Assembly: GCA_963764235.1 (NCBI GenBank) | Contig: CAVXRO010000014.1 | Location: forward strand, 310,001 to 374,000 | Length of the DNA stretch: 64,000 nucleotides | Direction: 5' to 3' | Source: DATFVA01 sp963764235 | GTDB taxonomy: Bacteria; Bacteroidota; Ignavibacteria; Ignavibacteriales; Ignavibacteriaceae | Shown: piece after piece, positions 25,705 to 35,059 of the stretch | Position numbering within the stretch: the first letter of the stretch is position 1 | How the letters are laid out: every line of letters starts with the position of its first letter | Notes under the pieces: model-generated | What the model was told of the DNA's origin: nothing | The model's input: only the letters and a program-made list of their open reading frames with translations | Databases searched by the model: none | Translations under genes and position numbers: made by a program

Positions 25705-28128
25705 ATGATGAAAGTCCTTTTACTTTTTTTCACCTTTCTCATAACACAAAATTTTTATACCCAGAGCAGCTGGTCATGGCAGAATCCTCTTCCCCAGGGT
25801 AATAGCATTTTTAATATACAATTTGTTAACTCTACAACAGCTTATGCGACAGCTTCTTCAGGAACATTGATGAAGACAACCGATTCGGGCGAAACATGGC
25901 AGACAAATTCTTATGCGGGTGGTTCAGAGAAGATCATGGAAGGTCTTTACTTTCTCGACGAGAATGAAGGCTGGGCAGGCGGGTATGACGGTAAGCTCCT
26001 CCATACGACGGATGGTGGGGTAAGTTGGGATTCAGTCACAGGACATTCAGTTCAGATTATTACAGGGATAGCTTTCCCCAATCCACTTCACGGAATCATC
26101 GTTACTTCATACCAGTATTCCTTATGCTGTGCATCAGTTTATGTGACTACAGATGGAGGAAATTCCTGGAGTAATAGTCCACTGCCTTCTGATGGTCAGG
26201 ATAACATCAACGATGTCGCGTTTGCTAATGATACACTTGGAATTGCTGTTGGTTTATTCGGAGAACTTTTAAGAACAACTGATGGAGGATTTACATGGAT
26301 CAAACAAGATGCGGCTACAACTGAAAACCTCTCCTCTGTTGATCACATCGGCAACGATCTATGGATGGCTGCCGGGAATGGTAGAATTATAATAAAGAGT
26401 ACAGATGGGGGTGTCACATGGTCAGAATCATTCCATGGCCTGACAAATTCGTTCAGTGGACTTTACATGGTTGATGATAACACTGCTTATGTTTGCGGAT
26501 ATGGAGGTGAAATACAAAAAACCAGTGACGGGGGTTCAACCTGGACACTGCAGCAAAGCAGTACACAGAACAACCTCTTCGCAATTTCATTTTCTGATGC
26601 AAATACAGGTATTGCAGCAGGATTCTTCGGAACGATTGTCAGAACTACTGATGGCGGTTCAACTTGGCAGGATGTATCGGAAGGAACAGTAGAAGATCTC
26701 CGCGGAATAGACTTTGCGGATGCTCAGACAGGTTTTACATGCGGGGCAGAAGGAACTATTTTGAAAACGACTAACATGGGAGAGAACTGGTTTCCGTTGT
26801 CAGGCGGGACTTCTGTGGATCTGTATGGGATATCATTTGTAAATAATACAGTTGGTACAATGGTCGGAGATTTTGGAGTTGTAAGAAGAACTAGCGACGG
26901 TGGTGTGAACTGGATCCCGCAGGCAAGCGGTATAGCAAGTCCCGGAAAACTGAATGATGTTGATTTTATTAATGAGAATACAGGTTTTGCTGTCGGGTAT
27001 AATGCTTCCTCGGAAGCTGCAATCATTAAAACGACAGATGGAGGGAGTAACTGGCTGATGTCTCCTCCCGGGATCACCAGTCTTTTGTATTCAGTCGATT
27101 TTATAAACCTTAACCATGGGATCGTTGTCGGAGGAAACGGCACCATCATTTATACAACAGATTCCGGTAATTCCTGGCAGGATCGTTCTTTCGGATTCGG
27201 GTATACACTGAGTTCAGTTAAAATGGTCAACAACAGTTTTGCTGTTGCAGCAGGATACAACTATAATAACTTCCCCGCAACGGGAGTCATTTTTATTTCA
27301 ACTGACGGGGGTGATACCTGGACAGAAAGATCAATTGGTATTACTGAAACTTTGACATCGGCACGCTTCCTGAACGAGAATGAGGGCGTCGCCTGCGGCT
27401 CTTATGGTCAGGTATTCCGTACATCGGATGGTGGAATGAACTGGACAAGAGACTTATCGGGAACAGACAATTCACTGTACGGACTCGCACTAACAAACAC
27501 AGGAAAAGCATTTATCGCTGGTAGAGGCGGTACCTTGCTTGTATCCAGCTGGGTTATACCAGTAAGTCTTTCGGAATTTACGGCTGATAAAATTAATAAT
27601 AAAGTAATTTTAAAGTGGTCTACTGCATCGGAAGCTAATAATAAAGGATTTGAAATACAGAGGTTATTTCATTCCAATAGTTCTAATGAATGGAAAAGTA
27701 TTGGGTTTATCGAGGGATTTGGAACAACAGAAAAAATTCATTTTTATTCATTTGAAGATGACAATGTTAATCAGGGGAGCTATTCCTATAGATTAAAACA
27801 GGTTGATTTCAATGGGAGTACTGAATATTCAAAAGTCATTCAGGTCAGTATTTCAGGTCCTTTAGAATTTTCATTAAACCAGAATTACCCCAATCCGTTT
27901 AACCCTTCAACAATTATTAAATTCTCAATCCCTAAAGAGTCTATGTTTACAACCCTGAAGGTATTCAATTCGCTTGGTGAAGAAGTCCGCACTTTGATTA
28001 AAAAAGAACTGCCTGCAGGGAATCACGAAATTCATTTTAATGCGGATAAATTATCCAGCGGAGTCTACTTCTATGTATTAACCGCAGATAAATTTATCGC
28101 TTCAAGAAAGATGATTATTATGAGGTAA
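25705..28128 (+). CDS. Secreted YCF48/BNR-repeat protein with T9SS sorting domain
   Basis: An 807-residue exported protein. A signal peptide (KVLLLFFTFLITQNFYTQ) is followed by roughly 13 repeats of about 42 residues carrying TTDGGxTW or STDGGDTW, as in beta-propeller YCF48/sortilin-like domains. About residues 615-715 form a fibronectin-like spacer (VILKWSTASEANNKGFEIQR). The C-terminus is a type IX sorting domain (LNQNYPNPFNPSTIIKFSI to SRKMIIMR), nearly the same as that of the multicopper oxidase. It is probably a surface or released binding protein. Ligand is unknown. An ATG at 25708 is an equal start. Confidence 0.9.
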   Translation: MMKVLLLFFTFLITQNFYTQSSWSWQNPLPQGNSIFNIQFVNSTTAYATASSGTLMKTTDSGETWQTNSYAGGSEKIMEGLYFLDENEGWAGGYDGKLLHTTDGGVSWDSVTGHSVQIITGIAFPNPLHGIIVTSYQYSLCCASVYVTTDGGNSWSNSPLPSDGQDNINDVAFANDTLGIAVGLFGELLRTTDGGFTWIKQDAATTENLSSVDHIGNDLWMAAGNGRIIIKSTDGGVTWSESFHGLTNSFSGLYMVDDNTAYVCGYGGEIQKTSDGGSTWTLQQSSTQNNLFAISFSDANTGIAAGFFGTIVRTTDGGSTWQDVSEGTVEDLRGIDFADAQTGFTCGAEGTILKTTNMGENWFPLSGGTSVDLYGISFVNNTVGTMVGDFGVVRRTSDGGVNWIPQASGIASPGKLNDVDFINENTGFAVGYNASSEAAIIKTTDGGSNWLMSPPGITSLLYSVDFINLNHGIVVGGNGTIIYTTDSGNSWQDRSFGFGYTLSSVKMVNNSFAVAAGYNYNNFPATGVIFISTDGGDTWTERSIGITETLTSARFLNENEGVACGSYGQVFRTSDGGMNWTRDLSGTDNSLYGLALTNTGKAFIAGRGGTLLVSSWVIPVSLSEFTADKINNKVILKWSTASEANNKGFEIQRLFHSNSSNEWKSIGFIEGFGTTEKIHFYSFEDDNVNQGSYSYRLKQVDFNGSTEYSKVIQVSISGPLEFSLNQNYPNPFNPSTIIKFSIPKESMFTTLKVFNSLGEEVRTLIKKELPAGNHEIHFNADKLSSGVYFYVLTADKFIASRKMIIMR

Positions 28129-28280
28129 TGAGTGACAGAATGATAATAGTCTTTAAGCAGCAACAATTAAATATTTAAATAAGAACCAATTATTTGATGT
28201 TGTTACAGGTCTTTTCAAATTATATATATACCTGAATTCTATGCTTTTGTTTTTTTTCATACGGCCCATGGCAATTGTTT

Positions 28281-28312
28281 TATGGTATGTATGCATCAAA
28301 ACAAATACCATA
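28281..28312. repeat. Inverted repeat in the 402-bp gap between the YCF48-like gene and encapsulin
   Basis: TATGGTAT (28281-28288) and ATACCATA (28305-28312) are exact reverse complements with 16 bp between. There is no T-tract, so an operator or recombination relic is as likely as a terminator. I see no gene elsewhere in 28129-28530. Confidence 0.3.
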
Positions 28313-28530
28313 TGGTAAGCAGTGAATAATTGAGTTCAGAGCGAATTTGTAAGAAGGCAGCAGGTTATTCAGTAAGAATTTACCTGAACTATAGAAGAAT
28401 AAGGTAAAAAATTCAGAAGTTACCGATAAGTTCTAACTGAGGATTTTACTACATATTTTACCCTCGTTCACTGCTTTAGACAATATTAACTGCAAGACTT
28501 TCTAAATATTAGGTACTTATGGTCGTTCAA

Positions 28531-29325
28531 TCATTGATTAAAAATCATGACTGCAGCCGGATCGATCACCTGGAAAGTAAACGATTCGGTGAAATAGAGC
28601 TGTACATTTTTTGTATCATGGGACTGGTAACCGATTGATAGATCCTGTCCGATGGTTAACCTGAAGTCACCACCTCTTTCAGATACCAGGAAAGAATCTT
28701 TAGATGAAGGATTCAGAATTATTTTTCCTTCCAAAAGGCTCTTAACAACTTTATTTAACGGGTAGCCGCTGATATGACTTGATAAGGCCTCCCATTTTTC
28801 TGTACTGAGTATCAGTGAATAAGGACCTTCAACAGAAGATTTCACAAACTGGCTTATCATTTCGGTGATTACTTTTGGCAGATCTTCGACCTTTTCAGGA
28901 TATTTATATGCTTTATGACCGCTTGATTCTTTAAGTCCCTTCACTCCTGATTTATTAAATCCTTTATAAATTACATTTTCTTCAAACTCTGCAATCTTTT
29001 TTGCTGCATCTTCCATAGAATCCAGATCAAGGTCCTCTGCACCACGGGCTGCATTATCCAGTTCCCATATATCAAGTTCGAAAGATGCACGTGTTTCTAT
29101 CAAAGGAAGTACTTTATTGATACCATATCTTACAGATCCTTTTTTCTCGGGACCCACATCCAGGCGTCCCAGTGATACTGCTTCGAAATCCCATCCTTTC
29201 GGTCCATCGAGATCTACGAACTTCCTTGCCGAAAGAACCGAATTGAAAACTTTTTTTGCCTGTTTATTTATTTCCTCCCATGCCTCAGCAGTTATGGGAG
29301 CCAGTGACTTTCTAAGAATATCCAT
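28531..29325 (-). CDS. Encapsulin shell protein (family 1, linocin M18-like)
   Basis: HK97-fold protein that self-assembles into an icosahedral nanocompartment. It has 264 residues, the length of T=1 shells. Family features are MDILRKSLAPITAEAWEEIN, LDGPKGWDFEAVSLGRL, the E-loop region RYGINKVLPLIETRASFELD, WELDNAARGAEDLDLDSMEDAAKK (as WELDNAARGAEDLDLD) and the end FTFQVIDPAAVMIF. It lies 10 nt after the ferritin-like cargo gene on the same strand, so shell and cargo are co-expressed. Confidence 0.96.
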   Translation of the reverse strand: MDILRKSLAPITAEAWEEINKQAKKVFNSVLSARKFVDLDGPKGWDFEAVSLGRLDVGPEKKGSVRYGINKVLPLIETRASFELDIWELDNAARGAEDLDLDSMEDAAKKIAEFEENVIYKGFNKSGVKGLKESSGHKAYKYPEKVEDLPKVITEMISQFVKSSVEGPYSLILSTEKWEALSSHISGYPLNKVVKSLLEGKIILNPSSKDSFLVSERGGDFRLTIGQDLSIGYQSHDTKNVQLYFTESFTFQVIDPAAVMIFNQ

Positions 29326-29335
29326 TATATCTCCT

Positions 29336-29671
29336 CTATTTTATTTTTCCGATCCCCAGGTCTTCCTGCTCAGCGGGAACTGCATCTTCTTCAGAACCCA
29401 CTATATCTTTTTCTTTGAACAAATACTGTCTCATTTTTTCATCCCATCCAGCCATATTCCGGCGAAGCCATTCAAGAGCCATCATTGCATGTTCCATCTC
29501 CTCCAATTTATTATGCTCAATAATTCTTTTAAGTTGTTCATCCTGTGTTGAATCTATCCGCTGCTGATACCAGTCGATAGCCTCAATCTCTTCCTTCAAT
29601 GAGTTAAGTGCCCTCCTGAAATCCCTTGTTTGTGGACTCAAATCCTCAGGCGGTTCGTGAAATTCCGACAT
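29336..29671 (-). CDS. Encapsulated ferritin-like cargo protein (EncFtn)
   Basis: A 111-residue protein forming half of a four-helix ferroxidase; pairs of subunits share the iron centre. Residues matching the known EncFtn site are present with a constant offset: Glu28, Trp34 and Tyr35 in EEIEAIDWYQQR, and Glu58 and His61 in KLEEMEHAMMALEWLRR. The C-terminus carries a flexible acidic linker and the tag DLGIGKIK, the encapsulin-targeting peptide. It should oxidise Fe(II) and pass it into the shell for storage. A Shine-Dalgarno-like AAAGGAG precedes the start. Confidence 0.95.
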   Translation of the reverse strand: MSEFHEPPEDLSPQTRDFRRALNSLKEEIEAIDWYQQRIDSTQDEQLKRIIEHNKLEEMEHAMMALEWLRRNMAGWDEKMRQYLFKEKDIVGSEEDAVPAEQEDLGIGKIK

Positions 29672-29820
29672 ATTATTTTCTCCTTTTATTTTTTACAAAG
29701 AATTGCCCTGTCTAATTTTTCAATGACTCTCTTCCCTACCCCAGGTAATCAACGATTAAACATATTATTGTCAGGAAAAGATATATCATCCTTCTCTTGT
29801 TCAATCCATTCTATTTATAA

Positions 29821-30120
29821 ACTAATAGTATGCCGGATTTAAATTTGTGTTTAGCATCAATTCATATGATACACCATTCTGTTTCATAATGAACTTACAT
29901 GAACATCTTTTGCCGAATGTTTTTTAATAACATCAATAAGACTATTGAGGTTCTCTACTGTTTTTTATTCTTATTATAAAGTTCGTCATCGGTTAGGAGC
30001 CTTCGCAGTGCACTTATGTATATTTGTTACTGCATAAAAGTGTTCGGTGATGAAGATCGGATTGTTATTACAATAAGTTCCTTTTTGGAAAGGCTGAATG
30101 TCCCATCCATTTTATAAGAA
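29821..30120 (-). other. Gap of 590 bp; possible remnant of a small gene
   Basis: No intact gene lies between 29672 and 30263. On the minus strand, from an ATG near 30110, short protein-like pieces appear in shifting frames: MDGTFSLSKKELIVIT, then after a stop SALRRLLTDDELYNK, then in another frame ENLNSLIDVIKKHSAKDVH. The first two faintly recall the peroxidase-related AhpD/carboxymuconolactone decarboxylase family. This is suggestive only. Confidence 0.2.
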
Positions 30121-30162
30121 ATCACTGAAATTTATAGTAGAAACAGAAAACGATCCTTAATT

Positions 30163-30190
30163 AAAAACCCCCTGAATTGTTTCAGGGGGT
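30163..30190 (-). terminator. Terminator after the DUF4242 gene
   Basis: ACCCCCTGAA and TTCAGGGGGT pair around a short loop; on the minus strand TTTTTAATTAAGG follows. It closes the DUF4242/AraC unit and separates it from the encapsulin operon. Confidence 0.85.
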
Positions 30191-30263
30191 ATGTTAGTAC
30201 AGTTGAGAATATCAGGCATTTAAAGCGAAAATATTATACCTGAATTAATGATTCCAGGTTCGT

Positions 30264-30515
30264 TTATATTCCCTCTTTTACTTCAACAATCTCATCGGGC
30301 ACAAGTCCGTGAGCTTCTTTATGAACCCTGTACGCTGATTCCTTATCGGGAGCTTCACTCAGACAGAAAACAGTGCCATCCTTTTCGTTATACCAGTATT
30401 TAAGGTACTTTACTCCATATTCACCCTGTTTTTCAAGATCTTTCCTATGAGCTTCAGCAACAGCTTCTGCCGTTAAACCATCCACGCCTTTATGAATATC
30501 CATGAAAAGTGCCAT
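30264..30515 (-). CDS. DUF4242 protein (SCO4226-like, possible nickel-binding)
   Basis: An 83-residue protein of ferredoxin-like fold. Metal-ligand candidates are the N-terminal FMDIHKG and the conserved AHRKDLEKQG, KYLKYWYNEKDGTVFCLSEA and HKEAHGLVPDEIVEV. The family founder SCO4226 binds nickel; whether this protein does is not known. It is a near copy of the N-terminal domain of the AraC-type protein upstream (GLTAEAVAEAHRKDLEKQG against GVTAEKVAEVHQKDLQVQA). The 126-bp gap between them may hold a separate promoter. Confidence 0.9.
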   Translation of the reverse strand: MALFMDIHKGVDGLTAEAVAEAHRKDLEKQGEYGVKYLKYWYNEKDGTVFCLSEAPDKESAYRVHKEAHGLVPDEIVEVKEGI

Positions 30516-30641
30516 AATACACCTCCGGTTTTTAATAATTTAATGATTTAATTAACGATCCTGATTGGAATGTAATCATTAAATCTGAAGGTTTCTATCA
30601 CTTCCGGTTCAAATTATATCAGAATTTGTTCATCAAATAAT

Positions 30642-31736
30642 TTATGATATCCGGGATAAGTAATCAGAAGGCAGTATTCCAAACCTTTCCTTAAAACACT
30701 GGGTGAAATAAGATGGAGTGTTAAACCCTGTGTCGAATGCTATCTCAGAAATATTACCTTCACGTCCTTTCATTTTCTCCAGCGCCATCTTTAAACGGTA
30801 TTCCTTCATAAATCCCCAAGGAGAATAATTGGTAAGTGAGATTAATTTCCTGTAGAGACGTGATCGGCTCATCCCAAGAGATTCACAACAATGTTCTATA
30901 CCGGATTCATAACTGTTCCAGTTGGTTTCGGCATAATTGATCAAATTGTTGAGAAATTTTTCTTCGTCCGGAGTCAGAGTTTTGATCGTATGGGAAGCCG
31001 TAAGAGCAGAAGGACTTCCAAGTAAGTTCCTCAAAGCAGATGAAACGAATATCCTTCCGGGCATTGCTGTATAACTCAGAATTTTCGCTGTTTTAATCGT
31101 ACCTTCGAAAATCTCTCCACTTCCTGATACTGGTGAACCTGAGGAGATACCAATAGAAACTTTTACCGGCATTTTACGCTCTTTAATAGAAAATTGGATG
31201 TTTTGAGCGCAGTCCAATGCATCGCGATAATTAATGAATGAGGCCATAATTCCCGAGGCATCTTCACTAACCTTGCTGCCCCCTGAATCTTTTATAATCC
31301 TGGCCGAAAGTTTGTTAAGCTTTAGCACGGTCGAAGAATACCTGTCGCGCTTCAGATTCTTAAAATATCCATTTGGATATTTAGCTTCCAAATGAAGGAT
31401 TGTACGGTTGCCTGATTCATTAATCACTTTATGATTCTTCGCCCTTTTCCCTTTGAAAGGATCAGAAATCCTACCGAGAAAAGAATAAACAGCATCTTCA
31501 TCGACCTGGATTACTCTATTTGGTACCAGTCCATGTGCATCATTATGCATATCAATTACCGCCTGCATACGTGGAGCCTCAATCAGGCAGAATGCCAGGC
31601 CGCTATTTTCATCAAACCAGTACGTCATACCTTTACATTCGTATTTTGCCTGAACCTGTAAATCCTTTTGATGTACCTCGGCTACTTTTTCGGCAGTTAC
31701 ACCCTTTACTTCGTGCCGGTCCATAAATATTGGCAT
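30642..31736 (-). CDS. DUF4242 / cyclase-like / AraC-family fusion regulator
   Basis: A 364-residue three-part protein. Residues 1-85 are a DUF4242 domain (MPIFMDRHEVKGVTAEKVAE; YWFDENSGLAFCLIEAPR; MHNDAHGLVPNRVI). Residues about 110-245 follow the class III nucleotide cyclase pattern (IKDSGGSKVSEDASGIMASF, KVSIGISSGSP, KILSYTAMPGRIFVSSALR), but the metal Asp, the Asn and the transition-state Arg are not conserved, so it is probably a sensor and not an enzyme. Residues about 265-362 are an AraC double helix-turn-helix (LGMSRSRLYRKLISLTNYSP; EIAFDTGFNTPSYFTQCFKE). It may sense metal through DUF4242 and regulate its neighbours. Confidence 0.88.
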   Translation of the reverse strand: MPIFMDRHEVKGVTAEKVAEVHQKDLQVQAKYECKGMTYWFDENSGLAFCLIEAPRMQAVIDMHNDAHGLVPNRVIQVDEDAVYSFLGRISDPFKGKRAKNHKVINESGNRTILHLEAKYPNGYFKNLKRDRYSSTVLKLNKLSARIIKDSGGSKVSEDASGIMASFINYRDALDCAQNIQFSIKERKMPVKVSIGISSGSPVSGSGEIFEGTIKTAKILSYTAMPGRIFVSSALRNLLGSPSALTASHTIKTLTPDEEKFLNNLINYAETNWNSYESGIEHCCESLGMSRSRLYRKLISLTNYSPWGFMKEYRLKMALEKMKGREGNISEIAFDTGFNTPSYFTQCFKERFGILPSDYLSRIS

Positions 31737-31930
31737 ATCGACTCCTTCTGTTTAAAATGAGGTGAAATATCAGATAATGAAAAAAGAAGTTTCGGGAATC
31801 AATCTATCGTATGATATATTATAAGAATTCGTTTGACAAATAACAACATTTATATAGTGGTAAGGAAGCTAATGTGATAAAATAGCCAGTCCTGTTCTTT
31901 CAGTTATAATCCGGACTTTCTTATCAGTAC

Positions 31931-31964
31931 AAAAAACGAAACCGGCAGCAGACGCTGCCGGTTT
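31931..31964 (-). terminator. Terminator after the carboxypeptidase-regulatory-like lipoprotein
   Basis: AAACCGGCAGC and GCTGCCGGTTT pair around GTCT on the minus strand, followed by CGTTTTTTG. It lies 64 nt past the lipoprotein stop. Confidence 0.85.
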
Positions 31965-32027
31965 AACCAGATATTGAATTATCCCTGATTCCCGTTTGTA
32001 AATAGTTACGAAGACAATAATCGAAAT

Positions 32028-33317
32028 TTACGGGGTAATAAAAATACCTTTCAGATCTTCGCTACTTGAAAGGAGCGTCTGAACATCAGGCACAATATCA
32101 TCGTCAGCATAAATTTTCCACTGGTAAACTTGTCCCGACTGTAATTCAGCAGAGGCAGAACCATCAAAGTTGAATCTTATACTAGTGAATGTTCTTGGAA
32201 TCTGCGAATGACGAATTATACCATTCTCATCAAATCCGCCCCAAACTACGTTTCCACTCATATCCCTTACTTCAATTATGTACTCTTTAGCTTGCGGATA
32301 GGGATTCCAGACAAACAATGGTTCAACAGAGTCAGCAAGTACGGGTATAATTTCGTCGTCGGGATTAGTTGGAGAAACTATACTTATTGCACCAGTTACA
32401 CTAAAATTAAGTACCAAGGCACTCTCTGAGGCAAAATATACATCGAGTGCTCCCGGATTTTTAAAAATCCAATCAGGATCCATCACATAGCCGTCATTTT
32501 CATAAGATGCCCACGCCGTGTATTCCCCATTAGGTATATTGTTTAACTCATAATTTCGATTAACATCAATACTGGTCGTCAAACCACTGATTACCGAAAG
32601 AGCATTCTTATCAAGCAGAGAAACATCAACTAATCCGTTTTCCACTGCAAGGAAAGTGACCATTCCTGTGAGAGTTGATCCCGCAGACTGATTCATTGCT
32701 AGTTGTATATTTGCATCAGGAATTCCGGATGACAGAGTTACAACTGCAGTATCTGCAGCATTAAAGCCTGATTTCACAGCATAAACCTGATAAGTATCAA
32801 AAGAAACATTAAACAGTGCAAAATAACCGTCCGGGCCGGAATAAGAATGTAATTCGCTATTTAAAGAGGATGCTACAACAAGGAACCCCGCCTGTGCCGG
32901 GTTAATATAACCATCAATTGTTCCGAAGGTACCCTGTAATGTATCAAGGTAATAGGTCTGCTGATAGATATTATATTTTGAAACAGAGAATGGGACAGGA
33001 CTAACATTTCCAATGGGCAATTCTTTATATCCCTGCGCCGCTATTCTTACATAATAACTGTCTTCAGTAAGATTATTGAACTCTGTCATGCCGTCTGTTC
33101 CTGATTCTGCACGCATTACTGCTTCCCCACTATTTGCATTATACAGCACCACGTTCGCACCGCTTACAAGTGAAGAATCAATTGCGGATTTAACCTGTAC
33201 CTTAACTGCCGTTGGCGGAGGGGTTGCAACTCCTTTATCTCCACAGTTAATATAGGTTAGTGCCAGGACTGTAATAAGAAAGCAACCTACATAAGTTTTG
33301 AATTTCTCCCTGAACAT
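32028..33317 (-). CDS. Putative lipoprotein with carboxypeptidase regulatory-like domains
   Basis: A 429-residue exported protein from the ATG at 33317 (MFREKFKTYVGCFLITVLA). The cysteine in LALTYINC is a likely lipid attachment site, though Asn at -1 is unusual. The first repeats are carboxypeptidase-regulatory or fibronectin-like sandwiches: VKVQVKSAIDSSLVSGANVV, a GTIDGYINPAQAGFLVVA module and TLTGMVTFLAVENGLVDVSL. The C-terminal part (PLFVWNPYPQAKEYIIEVRD) is an immunoglobulin-like module. No enzyme motif is present, so it is an envelope or adhesion protein. A longer start at 33410 would add 31 residues before the signal peptide and is less likely. Confidence 0.8.
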   Translation of the reverse strand: MFREKFKTYVGCFLITVLALTYINCGDKGVATPPPTAVKVQVKSAIDSSLVSGANVVLYNANSGEAVMRAESGTDGMTEFNNLTEDSYYVRIAAQGYKELPIGNVSPVPFSVSKYNIYQQTYYLDTLQGTFGTIDGYINPAQAGFLVVASSLNSELHSYSGPDGYFALFNVSFDTYQVYAVKSGFNAADTAVVTLSSGIPDANIQLAMNQSAGSTLTGMVTFLAVENGLVDVSLLDKNALSVISGLTTSIDVNRNYELNNIPNGEYTAWASYENDGYVMDPDWIFKNPGALDVYFASESALVLNFSVTGAISIVSPTNPDDEIIPVLADSVEPLFVWNPYPQAKEYIIEVRDMSGNVVWGGFDENGIIRHSQIPRTFTSIRFNFDGSASAELQSGQVYQWKIYADDDIVPDVQTLLSSSEDLKGIFITP

Positions 33318-33639
33318 TTTGATTCCTTTAATAAATGATATTCTGCAGGACAAAACACGTACCATATTTTCGTCCCCGAAAATTGAGAATATGCTGGTTT
33401 TTCCGGGCAAGAAAGTCTTTATCGGAAGATTTCGAGGAAGCTTTTCACAATTTGTCGGTCAAATTTGTCCCCTGGTTCCAGAAAAGTTTTTTTAGATTTA
33501 AAATAAGATGAAAGAAACCTTGACCTTTCAGTATTATTCAATAATCGAAGGTATTTAAGCAGCGATCCGGCTGATACTTCAAATAATTAAAAATTTTGAT
33601 AAGTTAGGGGAAAAACAAATACACAGAAAAGGGTTTGAG

Positions 33640-34629
33640 ATGGATGAAATAACTTCTTCTGAGGGTATCAGACAAACTGCCGTAGCTTTCCAGGCAACCC
33701 GCATTTTACTGACAGCTTTTGAACTGCAGCTTTTTACAATTCTCGACCATCATATGATGTCCTCCATTGACATCGCTGACAAGATCGAAGCTGATCCACG
33801 GGCTGCCAACAGGCTGATGAATGCTCTATGTGGTATGGGGTTGCTAAAAAAAGTAAAAGGAAAGTTCTACAATAGTGACATTGCTTCAAAATACCTCGTC
33901 GAAGGGAAACCTGATTTTATGGGAAATTTATATCATACCAATCACCTCTGGAATACATGGAGTTATCTTTCCGGATCTGTAATTAAAGGCGGTTCATACA
34001 AAGGTGATCAGAATAAAAGCGAGAAAAAAGAATGGGTTGAAGCATTCATCAGGGCGATGCATCACCGCGGGGTTAAACAGGGGAAGATTCTATCTATGAT
34101 GATTGATCTGGAAGGTGTCAAAAAGATGCTGGATGTCGGCGGCGGATCGGCTGCTTTTTCGATGGAAATTGTTAAGAAGGCGCCGGCTGTTGATGTAGTG
34201 TTATTTGATTTGCCCCATGTTATACCCCTTACAAAGAATTACGTAAAGGAAGAAGGTCTGGAGGAAAAGTTTACTTTCATTGAAGGAAACTATCTCTCAG
34301 ATGGATTCGGGGATGGGTATGACTTAATTCTACTATCAGCTATTGTACATATAAACAGCTATGAACAGAATAAGTCACTCATAAAAAAATGTTCGGATGC
34401 CCTCAATAAGAACGGGAGGATAATAATAAATGATTTTATAATGAACAGCGACAGGACAAAGCCGGTTCATGGAGCAGTATTCGCTCTTAATATGCTTGTA
34501 GGAACCGAACAGGGTGATACGTATACAGAAGATGAGATGAGGGAATGGTTTACCGCTTCAGGTATTAATAAGATTGAGAGAAAAAACACTTCTTACGGAT
34601 CAGACCTGATGATAGGCACAAACATTTAA
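33640..34629 (+). CDS. SAM-dependent O-methyltransferase (hydroxyindole/caffeate type fold)
   Basis: A 329-residue enzyme. Residues about 1-90 form a winged-helix dimerisation domain (ATRILLTAFELQLFTILD; PRAANRLMNALCGMGLLKKV). The SAM site is KKMLDVGGGSAAFSMEIVKK (motif I), DVVLFDLPHVIPL (motif II) and FTFIEGNYLSDGFGDGYDLI (motif III). The place where plant and antibiotic O-methyltransferases carry a catalytic His reads LLSAIVHINSYEQNK. Substrate is unknown. It stands alone between the lipoprotein and the tRNA cluster. Confidence 0.88.
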   Translation: MDEITSSEGIRQTAVAFQATRILLTAFELQLFTILDHHMMSSIDIADKIEADPRAANRLMNALCGMGLLKKVKGKFYNSDIASKYLVEGKPDFMGNLYHTNHLWNTWSYLSGSVIKGGSYKGDQNKSEKKEWVEAFIRAMHHRGVKQGKILSMMIDLEGVKKMLDVGGGSAAFSMEIVKKAPAVDVVLFDLPHVIPLTKNYVKEEGLEEKFTFIEGNYLSDGFGDGYDLILLSAIVHINSYEQNKSLIKKCSDALNKNGRIIINDFIMNSDRTKPVHGAVFALNMLVGTEQGDTYTEDEMREWFTASGINKIERKNTSYGSDLMIGTNI

Positions 34630-34694
34630 ATGACTAACAGCCGCACATTAAGCTCATTGTGCACTTCCTGCTTCCGGGGAATCTTTACTTTAAA

Positions 34695-34726
34695 AAGAAA
34701 AAGCTCCGGTGTTTTGCCGGAGCTTT
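34695..34726 (-). terminator. Terminator of the tRNA cluster
   Basis: AAAGCTCCGG pairs with CCGGAGCTTT; on the minus strand TTTTTCTTTTT follows. It closes the Pro-Arg-His-Glu tRNA transcript and may also stop the methyltransferase transcript arriving from the other side. Confidence 0.85.
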
Positions 34727-34728
34727 AG

Positions 34729-34800
34729 TGACCCCAAGGGGATTTGAACCCCTGTTACCGCCGTGAAAGGGCGATGTCCTAACCACTAGACGATGGGGCC
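34729..34800 (-). tRNA. tRNA-Glu (anticodon UUC)
   Basis: Minus-strand cloverleaf of 72 nt. The acceptor stem is GGCCCCA/TGGGGTC, discriminator A. The anticodon stem is CGCC-side GCC/GGC closing loop CTTTCAC, giving UUC. No CCA is encoded. It is the last tRNA before the terminator. Confidence 0.95.
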
Positions 34801-34831
34801 TTGAAAATCACATTAATTTAAGAACTGTTCG

Positions 34832-34906
34832 GGTGAGCGATGGGATTTGAACCCACGACCCCCAGGGCCACAACCTGGTGCTCTAACCAACTGAGCTACG
34901 CTCACC
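34832..34906 (-). tRNA. tRNA-His (anticodon GUG)
   Basis: Minus-strand cloverleaf with loop TTGTGGC between CCAGG and CCTGG. The extra G at -1 opposite discriminator C (34906/34832) is the mark of histidine tRNA. Confidence 0.96.
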
Positions 34907-34912
34907 ATTTGG

Positions 34913-34985
<73 letters not shown>

Positions 34986-35059
34986 AGTTCAATAGCAATG
35001 AACAATAAAACAAAAAAGAACAATCCGGTCTGCTTTCCTAAAAAGTAAGCTTATACTAG

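Noticed and set aside
28281..28312. Terminator for the YCF48-like gene
   Set aside because: The inverted repeat is 150 bp past the stop and has no T-tract on the plus strand.
29821..30120. Intact AhpD/peroxidase-like gene
   Set aside because: Only short pieces in different frames resemble the family, with stops between; kept as a low-confidence remnant only.
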